Assembly: GCA_029851415.1 (NCBI GenBank)
Contig: CM056744.1
Coordinates: 88,151,907-88,215,906, forward strand
Direction of reading: 5' to 3'
DNA length: 64,000 nt
Source of the DNA: Eretmocerus hayati
Taxonomy: Eukaryota; Arthropoda; Insecta; Hymenoptera; Aphelinidae
Within the stretch, counting starts at the first letter, position 1; each line of letters opens with the position of its first letter. Positions 46,541 to 57,596 of the stretch are shown here, in pieces. The notes below the pieces were generated by a model. The model searched no databases and was not told where the DNA came from. It worked only from the letters and a program-made list of their open reading frames with translations. Position numbers and translations under genes: made by a program.

Positions 46541-47573
46541 TCTTCCTCGCCTAATACAAAATCAATATCGCGCTCGATCGCGATAGCTTCAACAGGCCTG
46601 CATAAGTGACGGCAGTTATGCAGTGCTTACACAGGCTTTTATGAAGGAATACGAGAGTAGAGGACACCGTAGCACAGTTTCATTTCGTAGAAAATTGAGC
46701 GAATATTTTCCTACGAGACCGTTGAACAATTTAGAATGGATATTTGGGACTTTCAGTCCTCCGGTGCTTGAGAAAGTGGATCATAATTTACAGAGTCGTT
46801 GCAGTGGAGTCGAACAATGAGATACGGCGTCTCCAATCGAAAATATGAGGAAAAGCTTTGGGGCTCGATGCAGGTTATTCGTTGGTCCGTAAGCCAATTT
46901 ACTACACCGAGCTTGCGATATCAGCATGGCCAAAAACGAGATTAAAAAAGATGGATCATCCCGTATTGGAGAACGATTACTCATCGGGTTGGACCCTCGT
47001 TTCTAGACGGAGAACTTTGTCTCGGGTCTAATACTGCACGACGATTACTTGTGTTGGTTTTCGGCCCTCTTGGTTTGGATATGGATTTCGTCTACACTCG
47101 AGTAGTCTGTTCTAGATAACCGGTTTGGGAAGAATAATTAATCAAAAACTTGGATGAGTATTAACGGCATGAGTGTGCTATTTAATGCTAGCGAGTTTTT
47201 GAGGACTTATGGTTTTTCTCTTGATCGTGCCCATTGTCTGTGCAGCAGCTAGCCATCATCGGTTTTGTCGCCATTATATATACTGAAAAATGGTTAATAA
47301 CTCAAGAGCTTTCGGTGTTCATCAAGAAAATTTACCTTGACAGGAAAATTTTGACAGCACAAGCAAATGGCTCCAGCTAAAAAGAAAAAAATTTATGGAT
47401 TCGGTGTTGCCTGAAACAGTGGAACCCATTGTAAAAATGAACTTCGTTCTAGCGGATTTCTATTCGGTTATAGTATGTGTTGGGAATACAGGAATCTGCA
47501 TATCCTTCGGATCAAGTACCTCCAGAGGTACATAGGCTGCAAGATAATCTTATAGGAAAATCAGTCTTCATTG
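46541..47573. other. No gene or repeat recognised
   Basis: Ordinary AT-rich sequence; frames under 70 codons. Confidence 0.4.
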
Positions 47574-47901
47574 ACCAGGAGGGTGTTTCGGATCTCGGAT
47601 TGAGTTGAAACTTTGGAAATAGTCTTCTTTTAGTGCCAAAAGATGAAACCCAAAATTATAGACCCTAACGCTCAAGCGTTTCCGAGCTACAGCTAAGGAC
47701 ATTAGCATTGCTCATTTAGGGCCATGTTAAAAATCATACATATAGGTATACCTGCAATGCTAATGTCCTTGGCTGTAGCTCGAAAACGCTTGAGCGTTAG
47801 GGTCTATAATTTTGGGTTTCATCCTTCGACACTAGAAGAACACTATTCCCAGAGTTTCAGCCGAATCCGTAATCCGGATCTGAAACACTTTCCTGATGAG
47901 T
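47574..47901. mobile_element. Family A foldback hairpin, copy 4
   Basis: The left arm begins ACCAGGAGGGTGTTTCGGAT and the right arm ends CACTTTCCTGATGAGT. The arms pair through GAAACTTTGGAAATAGT, CAAAATTATAGACCCTAACG, CTCAAGCGTTTCCGAGCTA and AGGACATTAGCATTG, around a loop with GCCATGTTAAAAATCATACA. It is the closest relative of copy 1 (7.3 kb), but the TAGCCATGG inner block of copy 1 is replaced here by CAGCTAAGG, in both arms. Non-coding. Confidence 0.85.
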
Positions 47902-47955
47902 TCGAAAAGTTGAGTCTTGAATATCCGTTATTCTTAGTAAAGACTCTTCTGAACC

Positions 47956-48405
47956 TTAACCATGCAATTGATTGCTCTTGTAACATAGTTTCCAAAGAAC
48001 ACCCAAACGACGTTTCCCACAATCCCATGATTCGCCTAACAAATTTCCTTCTTTCAAGTAAGTATCACAAATCTTGTAATAGTCGGGTCCCCACAACTTT
48101 ATTTCATCAAGACAGGCGCGAATGTACTTATACTCGGGCGTCAAGAGCACAACTCCACTTGGCGCCCGCTCAGAGCTAAACGAGACGAACGTCCCGTTCG
48201 AGCGGACTCCCGCCTTGGCCGCTAAATTAATCCTATTGGCGAACTTGGATCCTCCACTAGTGTTCGAGAAGCAAAATCCACTGTTCAGTCTCACCCCCTT
48301 TTGCATGAGTTCAACATCCTTCTCGGACTTGATACAGCTCAAAGTTCGAGCTGTACCCCTTCCGCCTGAACCGCGCGACGCCTTCAATCCTAATTTTCCA
48401 TGCAT
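47956..48405 (-). CDS. Unrecognised 149-codon open frame
   Basis: A minus-strand frame from MHGKLGLKASRGSGGRG. The middle is the most protein-like part: SNGTFVSFSSERAPSGVVLL, then TPEYKYIRACLDEIKLWGPD, then YYKICDTYLKEGNLLGESWD. It lies in a segment with distinctly higher GC (about 48100-48400) than either flank. No signal peptide or membrane span. There is no match to a family I can name. It could be an exon, a processed-gene fragment or element-derived. A plus-strand frame of similar length (48122-48586) overlaps it and looks less protein-like. Confidence 0.3.
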   Translation of the reverse strand: MHGKLGLKASRGSGGRGTARTLSCIKSEKDVELMQKGVRLNSGFCFSNTSGGSKFANRINLAAKAGVRSNGTFVSFSSERAPSGVVLLTPEYKYIRACLDEIKLWGPDYYKICDTYLKEGNLLGESWDCGKRRLGVLWKLCYKSNQLHG

Positions 48406-48607
48406 ATACTCCTGGCGCAGTTATAGCGTATCTCTGTGTATAACCTATCCACGTTCACCTTTGGATGTACCTCGAGGCCATAGTATATGCTATGTGTATG
48501 AGGTTATGTACTTATATATCGGAAGCGCATTTGGATACATCATTGAGCGTGGATGTATAGATCGCAGCATAGTCGTGGTGCTGTAGTTCACGCTCCACTA
48601 CCCCTTG

Positions 48608-49204
48608 AGGTGTATCCACAAATGAATTGCATGCCAAATTATTAGTGCGTTAGATCGCGCAACGATACAACTGGTTAAATTTGGGAATTGCGTATTCCAC
48701 GTTCTACTCCAAGTTTTTGACGCGAAGAGGCTCTGCAGATATTCCAGATTTGGAGTAGGTCATCAGAAGCATTTTCCAAGTTGCAGTGTATTCCCTGTCC
48801 AGAGCGGGAAGTGGATAATTCTAGGCTTTGCATGAGCCGCCGACTTAGAATGTTGAATACGAGATCTGGGATATGTTCATCTTGTCGTGTGTACATGACT
48901 TTACGGCGCCTTTGCATGAGAATTGTGCGACCTCTGGTGACATCTCGGATCTCTAAGTACCACCCAGTCATACAGGTTAGAAAATGACAAGAATATGATA
49001 TAGTGAGCTGAGGGTATATCCTGAAGTCGAACACGGGACAGACGCTTCGTGATCCGAGATCAAGAAAGAAATGCTGGTTTTTTTTTAACTGGGGTGAAGT
49101 CAGAAACTTCTCTCTTCCCGGAGTGGTATGCCGAACAAACAAATATTGTTATGCGAGCTAATGAGACGAAGGCATGGCGCACGCTTCATTTGTGGACACA
49201 CCCT
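48608..49204. mobile_element. Family D element, copy 2 (longer)
   Basis: The left end AGGTGTATCCACAAATGAAT is followed by TGCATGCC. The right end is GGCATGGCGCACGC followed by TTCATTTGTGGACACACCCT. This is about 600 bp, with the same terminus as the MITE at 9643-9915 but a different, longer interior. A minus-strand frame at 48675-49142 (155 codons) fills most of the interior. It has no recognisable catalytic pattern and may be chance or a decayed passenger. Confidence 0.75.
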
Positions 49205-50396
49205 TATAGCACTGTACAACTCAGCCGTAGCCAGATTTGGTGAGAGGATGGTTGTGCAGGTGGTGGTGGTGGCGGTGGTGGTAGAAACTCACCCCCAAGC
49301 AGACCAACTTTGCGTCAGATATCGCATTAGCGAGGGATACGATACTGCCTAGCGATAGGCCGAATTTAATTGCGATATCGAATTATACGCGAACGGGATC
49401 TGCCTATACAAGGCTCGTCAATTAGCCGGCTTTGAGATTGGCAATGGATGAGGTTTTGTCTGGACGTGTGGTAGGATTGAGGAGGACTGATTCGTCCGGG
49501 ATGTTGTATAACTTTTGAGCTGTTTCGAGGTGAAGCTGTGAACTTTTGAGAATTTGAGGATGTGATGAGGTGTACCGATAACAAGGTTCTAGGTCGGTCG
49601 GAAGTTTCTGTTGGATTGGCGAGGATTCGGAATTTCCGGCATTGACTTGGAACTGAATGGTCTATTTGAGAGTGAAGAGTTTCGACCGAGATGTTTTTTC
49701 TTTGAACGATCCATTATTCAAAACCCAAATGAGTCATCGGGAAAGAACTGAAATTGAAAAATGCATTAATTTTTGTAAGATTTATGAGTTCACATGATAT
49801 GACAATCATAATCTGCCAAAGAGTTTTTGGATCTCCAAAATTAATCTGAAATTCTTTGGGCTAGAATTCCGCAAGATTGCTCAATTTCTGAGTTCACAGA
49901 AGACCATGAGATACTCTTGCAAAATGCAAGGAGAAACAATAGCTCGCATTACGCTCGGACCACCGAGCCAATATTATCTCAAACGCCTATATCCTTGCAC
50001 CTCCGACGGGCCACACTTCAAAACAAGGGTTACTCCAACCCAGCGTCGCAATTCGTGTCGGGCATGAATATTTGAGATTGCTTTACCGGCCTTAACAATA
50101 TAGTCAGCTTGCCTCATTTGTCCTTCAATGAATGAGAAAGGACTCCAACGATCCGAAAACACCAACCCTTACAAAACAAACAGAATCTCGACGAACAAAA
50201 ACTGAGCGATATCATGGGACGAAATGTGAAATGCGAGCCCTCTTTCACACCAAATGTTCACGGATCTTCTCATGTTGAGCTAAATAATCCCCAACGAGGG
50301 AATTTTTCGTTGAAATTTTATGGAAAGAATTTTGCACTTCGAACCTCCCTTACCCTGTTTCGTCATTGTGACAGACATGTCAATGTTTGTTGAGCT
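49205..50396. other. Gene-free stretch with GGT microsatellite
   Basis: A GGT-rich run lies at 49259-49283. No supported gene. Confidence 0.45.
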
Positions 50397-50891
50397 CTAG
50401 GGTTGGACGTTTGACGGGGAGATTATTGTACTCGGAGGTCGGAATGAGCTGTGGACTCTGTGGGCACTGGATACTGTTAATGAGGGATGAATCGCTCTAA
50501 GTGACATTATTTGGTTATTCCGCTCAGTAGCGTGGTGCTGATATAATTTTAATTGCCAGCTTCGGAGACTGCGTTGTCGTCCCCGTTTCCTTTCCTGTGA
50601 AGATTTGAATCTTAGGGTTGTTCCAGTTATGAACCGATAATTATGTGAACCTTGATGCTGCTTTTTTTTATCAGGTTTCTCATCTAAAATGGTTGACGCG
50701 CGTTCCAAGGTATCAATCTCCAATATATCGTCTTTGGGATCATTAAATTGGAAAAAATTGGATGCGCATGGTGACTCAACAACAAATATTTGAAATTGTC
50801 GAGAAAATTTCAATTTTATATTTGGTAATAGGGTGGGGTCTTTTTCGAACTGTCTATGTATCACTTGCTGCTGACGTCGTAGTTTTTTCAT
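50397..50891 (-). CDS. Unrecognised 164-codon open frame
   Basis: A minus-strand frame starting MKKLRRQQQVIHRQFEKDPT, basic at the start, then an acidic stretch FNDPKDDILEIDTLERASTI, then a Lys/Gln/His/Arg-rich segment and a Ser/Pro-rich tail. The composition is closer to a soluble nuclear or cytoplasmic protein than to random sequence. I see no domain, no signal peptide and no obvious splice sites at its edges. It may be chance; no overlapping frame of similar length competes with it. Confidence 0.25.
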   Translation of the reverse strand: MKKLRRQQQVIHRQFEKDPTLLPNIKLKFSRQFQIFVVESPCASNFFQFNDPKDDILEIDTLERASTILDEKPDKKKQHQGSHNYRFITGTTLRFKSSQERKRGRQRSLRSWQLKLYQHHATERNNQIMSLRAIHPSLTVSSAHRVHSSFRPPSTIISPSNVQP

Positions 50892-51799
50892 GAATCATAT
50901 GTAGTGCTTTAACCTTAGAATCCATGATATAATACTCATCGAACTTAAGAATTCTCAATATAAAATAACAAAAACCTAATCAGGTAGCAATAAGACTGCA
51001 CAGTGCACAGGGAATCAAGCAAAATCTCTTACCGTGAGGAGATAGTCGCATTTGTAGATTCAAATAGTACATCGTGGTTCCTCCGAGGGCTAGATTATAA
51101 TACACATACACTCATATCCCCACATCAACAGTGTACACAAAATACATCGTGAGAAAGGCGATGAGTGCGATAAGTTGAGCCTGCCTTAATGTTTCCATAT
51201 AATATATCTGCAGAGAGCATTGTTCCTCCCCCGCATGATGTCTTTAGCCTCGACTTTGCCCGTGTACAACATCAGAGAACCGGCGCGACGCAACGACGCA
51301 CGGACCGCTCTCTGAACCTCTCTGAAGTATCCTATTAGCGCCCCGCTATACGAGTGGAGTGGCAAATTCCCTCTTTGCGTCCGCAAGAGAGTCGTAATGC
51401 GGCGATTGTGATGCGGTTCAAGTACCCCGTAAGCATCAGCACTTCTCTTGCTGTTTTGCATATATACGCTCGTATGTGCGCCCGGATGCCTCCGCTTCTT
51501 TTTTTCTATCTTACTTAGTACGTGGATGTGTGCCATTACTTCTTCGTACTGGTATTGCTTGTAGAAAATTGGATCTGATCAATCATAGACTGTAATAGAT
51601 ATTGTTTTTTTCCCTCCTAGGAGGAAACAAAATTCATTCTTCCAGAAATATGAAATATCAACAATTGAATAATCAAATATTCAGAACATGTTGAATATGT
51701 TAGCGCAAGTATGGAAAGTTCAGCCAGAAGCTGAGATAATGAAATGTGACCAATGTTACAATTTATTTGTAAGTTCAATTATACAGAGGGAAGCTGAAC
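50892..51799. other. No gene recognised
   Basis: The 116-codon minus frame at 51186-51536 lies in slightly GC-richer DNA but shows no domain or start context. Confidence 0.4.
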
Positions 51800-52735
51800 G
51801 ATGGACTTAGATTTGACCTTGAACGTGACCTTGATGGTTTTATGAAAATCAAATCGAATTTTTTAAATCAGAAGTCCATATGTGACTCCGGATTCTGAAA
51901 GAGCATAAAATTTCACATGCACATGTTACGTTTTACCAATTTTTTAGGTGACCTCTGGAGGTCATTCAGAGGTCAAAATTATGTAGACAATGGTTTATGG
52001 TAACAGAGGTAACAGAGCTAAAGCGATAGTCTAGGTTAGGGAGGTTCCTCTCACAAATGGTTCCCGACTTATGTCAGCCCTCAATCTGTGACCTTGAACT
52101 CAACCTTGACCTTTATTGGGGTTCATTTCGTTTTTCAGTGTGGTTATATTACCACTATCTGTACTTCAATCGTATAATGTGACAAATTTTGAGCGGAGAT
52201 ATGACTCCTTGACACTTCCATGGATGACCCTTAATGGTCATTTTGAAGTCACAGTTCAACGTGCCAGGGCTGAGGTATGATAGTTTGAATCGGGTTATTT
52301 TCAAGAATAATCCCAGATTCCGGTTGACCCTTGAAAATTCATCACATTTTCAGGATCTAGAGTCAAAAATAGGAATAACTCCCGACTTTCCCATTTGACC
52401 TCTAATAAGGGTCGAGACTGTGCTCAAGGTGACAGGTCAAGGGTCAAAAGGAGTCTGAGACTTTTTGTGAAAATGACCCCCTTGATCCAAACTACTGCGT
52501 CAGCTCTGGCACGTCGATCTACTTCTCAGACTTGTAACCATGAAATGATCTTCGAAGGTCATGTACGGAATTGGTTCGGGGTTATCTGAACTCAAGACTC
52601 TTCACATTGACAGGATCCAGGGTCAAAAATAACCATACTGGAGTTGGAGTTGACCTTCTGTGAGGGTCAAGTTTATGCACAAAGTTACAGGTCAAGGGTC
52701 AGAATAAGTTCATGAAACTTTTCGGAGAGGAGTCT
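51800..52735. repeat. AGGTCA half-site-rich degenerate tandem repeat
   Basis: TGACCT/AGGTCA and TCAAGGTCA-type motifs occur densely on both strands, for example TTGACCTTGAACGTGACCTT (about 51812) and GACCTCTGGAGGTCATTC (about 51951). A segment of roughly 255-260 bp is duplicated: AGGATCTAGAGTCAAAAATA at 52352 and AGGATCCAGGGTCAAAAATA at about 52612. Each copy contains AGGTCAAGGGTCA (52434-52446 and 52689-52701), a direct repeat with one-base spacing. Further degenerate copies to the left are likely. Whether it is a regulatory region or just a repeat family cannot be told from sequence. Confidence 0.65.
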
Positions 52736-52742
52736 CCCTAAT

Positions 52743-53286
52743 TTAGCAAATTCGCTGCGACGGGTCCCACCGGTGGGACCCGCGGTTTTTTATCTTTTAA
52801 TTTTTCCCGACTTAGACTGGCTCGAAAAAATTTTCCAAAAGGGTCTATCATGAAGGTTTACTTTGCCAGGAACGTAGACAATACAAAACAGAACATGACC
52901 GAAATAAAATCAGGGGAAAACGGCGTCGCAGCGAACGTTTTAGACTATCTCTCTAGCTCTGGTACGTAGAACCACTATTCAGATACTTCTGACCCCCAAG
53001 GGACCCGTAGAGAGCATCGAAAATATTGGCAAAAATTGCTATTGGATGTAAAATCTTGTGTTCTTCCATAGTATCTGGAGTAAAAAATAGGGGTTCCCAG
53101 ATGGAAAATTTGATTTGATCCCCAAAGAACCACCAATGTCATACTCGAGGTCAAATCCAAGTCCATTCTTGAGCTTCCCCCTCGGTTTTAGGAGACACAT
53201 ATTTCGAGATTTTTTGATACCGTGATCCACTTTTGAGCTTTGAGGGAGGGGGGGGGGATATGCTTTATGAGACACCCTGTATATAC
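52743..53286. repeat. Probable dispersed element with perfect palindrome
   Basis: A 22-bp perfect palindrome at 52761-52782 has core GGGTCCCACCGGTGGGACCC and is followed by CGCGGTTTTTTATC. TTCGCTGCGACG to its left (52751) recurs inverted as CGTCGCAGCGAA at 52925. The right end on the minus strand reads TATACAGGGTGTCTCATAAA followed by a C tract; TACAGGGTGTCTCA-type termini are common in insect repeats. The 88-codon minus frame at 53039-53305 runs through it. Boundaries and class are uncertain. Confidence 0.5.
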
Positions 53287-56200
53287 TATAGTATGATACT
53301 TTCACCGTGTTTCTACTCCGACGGTCGAATAATTATACCTCAATCATCAGAACTTTTGATGGGTAATTTGTGAAGCCAATCTTATCTAATAATTTCGATT
53401 GTCTTAGAAACTTACCTCAAGCTTTCTCGCGGAGCCAGGTACAGGGTAGAAAATTTTCTCCGCAAACTTTCTTGGCCTAACTAAGCTCTTCAATACGCGA
53501 AGGCGTTGGAGTTTGCCACAAGACGTATCGGAATTCATAATGACGATTCAGCCAGAGCGGTTAGCTCGTAAACATCTGCTACCCTCGCTCAGCGAAGCAC
53601 AAAAGAATCTTCTAACCCTAAAAAGAGCCAAGCGAGAGATGAAAATTCCTTACCACCCAACAGAATTAAATTACAAAGTTGTTTTAATTCAGTTAAGCAA
53701 CTCGTTGCCCAAGCGCGCGACTCGATTAGGTAGAAGGCTAGTTTAGCAGACGGAATGGCCCTTGCTTGTGGGTAGCCATACCGGTTAAGAAGGCGAACTA
53801 CAGAAGGCTACAAGAAAGACGACTAAACTCGCTCGGTTAACATTGGAAGCACCTTGACGAAAAAGCTCGTCTTGGCCAACGAGTGTACGTACGAAAAACT
53901 GTACTACGGAAGTGCAAAGCTTGGTCTCCTGCGTGCTTATGTTTAAACATCTCGTTTCACCGAAAAACTTGACGCTATCTCGCGCCGAGCTTTCTCAGGT
54001 GGCAATTCGAAATAAGGGCAGTCGAGACCGGCTTTGCTGCGATTTCAAGCTCAGATCCTAGACCGTCTGGAGAATCGGAGGCAAAAAGGATGATGTTCAA
54101 AGGAAGGAAGAAAGCTGATAGGAGTTATAGAGGCAGGCCAGTCGGGAGCGTTCGTGATGAGATCTCTGTATGAGAAAGAAACCGGTCTTGGGTATACGAT
54201 ATTTCCATGTGGCTCGCAACCCGCGAAGCATTGCAATGAGGATCACCTGAGGTTTAGATCAGAGTCTTGGGATCTATAGTATATGTACGTGGATTCGTTT
54301 TCTGTCTTTGTTTTTGTGGGCCCTCGTGACGACGACACCGACGACGATGACCCTTTGGGATACTATTATGTGTGAATTGCCTGGGGCTTCGCGTTGATTT
54401 TGCATTTTGTTGACTTTGCCTTGGTCAAAAAATATAGGCGCACAGGATATTAACAGGACTTTGGTTAATTATTTGAATTTTCCAGAGTGTGATATTCGAT
54501 TGAACGAATCCAAGTTCTATGGATCAGGAATATAACTGTCCCAATGTACGTTCTTGAAATATCGACATGATTTATCCTCTTTTCATTCATTGAGATTGCG
54601 ATCCTGAGTATTATTATCGCGGGGACGATAAAAATTCACTTGATCAACGCCAGTACCGATCAACCTTATTCCTTTCATCACGGGTAATTAAGTCACTTTA
54701 TGATAGAAACTTCTGACCATTGGAGTCATCTTTTCTTCAATAAAATGTCAACATTTGCATTTTTTCCTATGTTTAAATCGGATAATCTTGCATCAGGAGT
54801 TTTTTCCATAATGAATAAATTGTCAGTAATTATCGTATGTCTTCCAACCTCTCTGAAGGAACGTTGATGGAGTCTACTGCATTAATTCACAGTCTACCAG
54901 AGGAAATAATGCGGTTAAGTGTAACTCCCAGCTACAAGCCCCATTAACTCTTCAACAGGGTCAAAGGTTTATTTTTGTTTACTCTATTTGACTTCTAAAT
55001 ATGGCCATGAATATAGTTTTTGGCTTCAGACTATAAATCAATCAAATTAATCCTAATTGAATCTGATGTCTACTAACGGCGCACCACCCAAAAGTTAGTA
55101 TATTGGATCCACTGTATCTTATGGGTAACATCTGTTCACGAGTTAAGACATAAGTATCTCCTTAGAAAAAAGTTTTGCACCGTCGCATTACATATTCTAT
55201 TGGTGACGCTAGAGTCCATGGAAAAAAAAACTTTCGGATAGCTTTTTGAAATCGGTTTCGCCCAATCCCATCATACTTCTGAATAATTCGGCCCTCTAAA
55301 AGAGGTTCCAGAATTCAAGTAAAGGTGCGCGTGCAAATCATTCGAGATGGCTCATGGAACGATTTTCAGGATTTCAAATCTCCTTCGAAAGTATACCGAA
55401 ACGATCGTTATAAGTAACGCTCAGGAGGATACGCGACTCGGGAGCAAATGAAATCTGTATATAGCGTATAGCGTAAAAGTCTCGGAGCGCGTGAAAGCTC
55501 GCGCAAAACTTTTCTATAGAGTCATGCGGGCTAGACGCTTCCCTCCATCTATATATCTTTTGCACTTTTGAGGGAAAAATTTCTTCGCACCCACTGCGTA
55601 AAACGTTGAATTAAAATGGGACTCTCACTATATAGGTATAGAAGAGCGCGTCTCTTTTCATTTCGGAGCGATTTTCTGAGCATAAAAGATTCTCGCCTTT
55701 CAATTCACCCTTACAGCACTGCAAGCTCTCTACCGTTTCTACACCACCCGGTTTCCAAAGTTTAGTGAATTTGATGAACTCGCTCAAACCTGATGGTTGT
55801 TACCGAACATCTTTGCATTCTTTTTGTCATTTGTGGCGATTTAATTGGTCATTCGTCCTTAGCCAAATTGGATCTGATTCCTCATTATTTCTATGAATGT
55901 TATCAAACGATTAACGTCTATCAACCCCAGCATAGTGTCCACCGATCCTCACAATCTCCTCTGTCCTTTGAATGTCTTCATTAGAATGTTCTTGTTTGGT
56001 TTGAAAAGTTCTCGCGTCCAATGACTGTCTATGAGAAAAAGAAAACAACGATGTATGTTGACTATGAGAGTGAAAATTTTGGAACAATTCTTATGAGCAA
56101 GAGTTCTCAGGAGAGCTTGGAAAAATTTGGTTAGAAAATTCACCCTCTGCATGTCCTTCTACTCGAATCGGTCGGAAAATAAGGCCTTGCAGATGAACTC

Positions 56201-57411
56201 AGCGAATCTATGAACAGACACGTCAGAATCCAGACCTTCGCGAAGATTATTGTGATAAATTGTTTTGAGAGTGTCACGAGGGTCCTTAATGGAAATGTAT
56301 CTCTTAAAAAAAATCCTTGAAATTCCTCGTGTTAGCCCTTGAAAAGTCCTTAGCAAGTCTTCATTCACCTCTTAGAGATTCTGTTATGACTTCCCGAGGC
56401 TACAATCTCACTGTAGAAAATTGATCCTCATCAACTGCTCAAAATAATGCCAACATAATTTTAAACGCTCATCTCATTATAATTCGCCCTCTCAGTCCTA
56501 CCAGATTCCCTTTTCTTCATCCCCTAGAACATCAGACTCACTGTTTCCTCCGTATAACGCAAGAATTCTCTCTTGCCACCATCTTTACTCGTACTTACAT
56601 AGTCACATCTGGGCATTCGCCCTTTTCGGAGGTATAGGCTCGTGAGAGAGGCAAAATTGGCGATAAGACGTGCGTGGACTACGCACTTTGCTATTTGGTG
56701 ACATTCTCTTGTCCCTTTTCATACTCAACCTCTTCGTGTCTGATGTCGTCTTACATGGTCTGTGAAGGCCTATATGGCAAAAGTCTTCTTGTATACGTCT
56801 TTCTAAAGGGCGTAGAAAACAAGAAAACGTATTCCACTCGATCGGCTTTAGTGTAGAAACAGAAGCAGTAGATATATATATAGTTTTGAATGGAGACTTG
56901 GTGAAGGCTCGACAAAACGTGTAGCACGCGGTAGCTCGACATCAAAAGCCAAGGGTGACTCTTCGTTGCGACCTTCTTTGTTTCTTTCTCTGTTCTCTTT
57001 TCTTCGAGCTCCACGTTCGATTCCTTTCTTTTTCCAATGTCTCGTTTTTTTATTCGCTTTATCTTCGATGCTGCTGGGCTGATTCTTCGAACGGATTTTA
57101 GGCGTGGACGTACCTGAAGATTCTAACGCTTGATTTTGACCTCTTGTACGCGACGAAAGAACGCCCCTTGGGCCTTTGAATGCGACATATACTCCTGTGA
57201 TTTGCTTTTTCACCTCTTTAACGTGAGTCAAAGGCGTGACAATGTTGGTGTTTATTGAGTGAAGCAGTCTTAGTTTTATTTGAGATTTGTTCCTCGTTTC
57301 ATGTTGGAGCTTATTTGTTTATAGTAGAGGTTTCCTGTGGTCAATTAGGGAATGTGAGATCAACACGGCGGTTCATCGTGAAAATTCGAGGATTTTTTTT
57401 CAAATACTTAG
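53287..57411. other. Gene-free stretch
   Basis: 4.1 kb without a supported gene. The segment 53500-54050 is richer in AAG and CGAAG and less AT-biased; its 77-codon frame (53513-53746) has no recognised domain. The 127-codon minus frame at 56848-57231 is Lys/Arg/Glu-rich and unrecognised. Confidence 0.4.
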
Positions 57412-57596
57412 TATATTATGACACTGCACGTAGATGGGTAGTTTTGTTCGAAGGACTGGTTATGACACGAGCGAAGCGAGTGCTATAAGTCCTTTGTAAC
57501 AAAACTACCCATATCTGCATGCAGTCTCGTACGATATTTTATAGCACGAGGATAAAAAAATCATGTTCAAAGTTGCGATTTCTAGGTTAGAATGTT
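57412..57596 (+). mobile_element. Family F short palindromic element, copy 2
   Basis: TGCACGTAGATGGGTAGTTT and TGTTCGAAGGAC on the left pair with GTCCTTTGTAACAAAACTAC and CCATATCTGCATGCA on the right. The centre is the palindrome CACGAGCGAAGCGAGTG. The outer part GATATTTTATAGCACGAG matches the complement of 11.44 kb. This is the better-preserved of the two copies and shares about 50 bp of flank (AAAGTTGCGATTT) with the other. Non-coding. Confidence 0.75.

Noticed and set aside
52761..52796. Hairpin plus T run considered as an intrinsic terminator
   Set aside because: Bacterial-type termination does not apply in this nuclear eukaryotic context, and no transcription unit precedes it. Kept only as an unusual palindrome.
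53513..53746. 77-codon frame in a less AT-biased segment
   Set aside because: Short, no domain and no splice-bounded structure; it could be an untranslated or non-coding RNA segment but nothing supports it.
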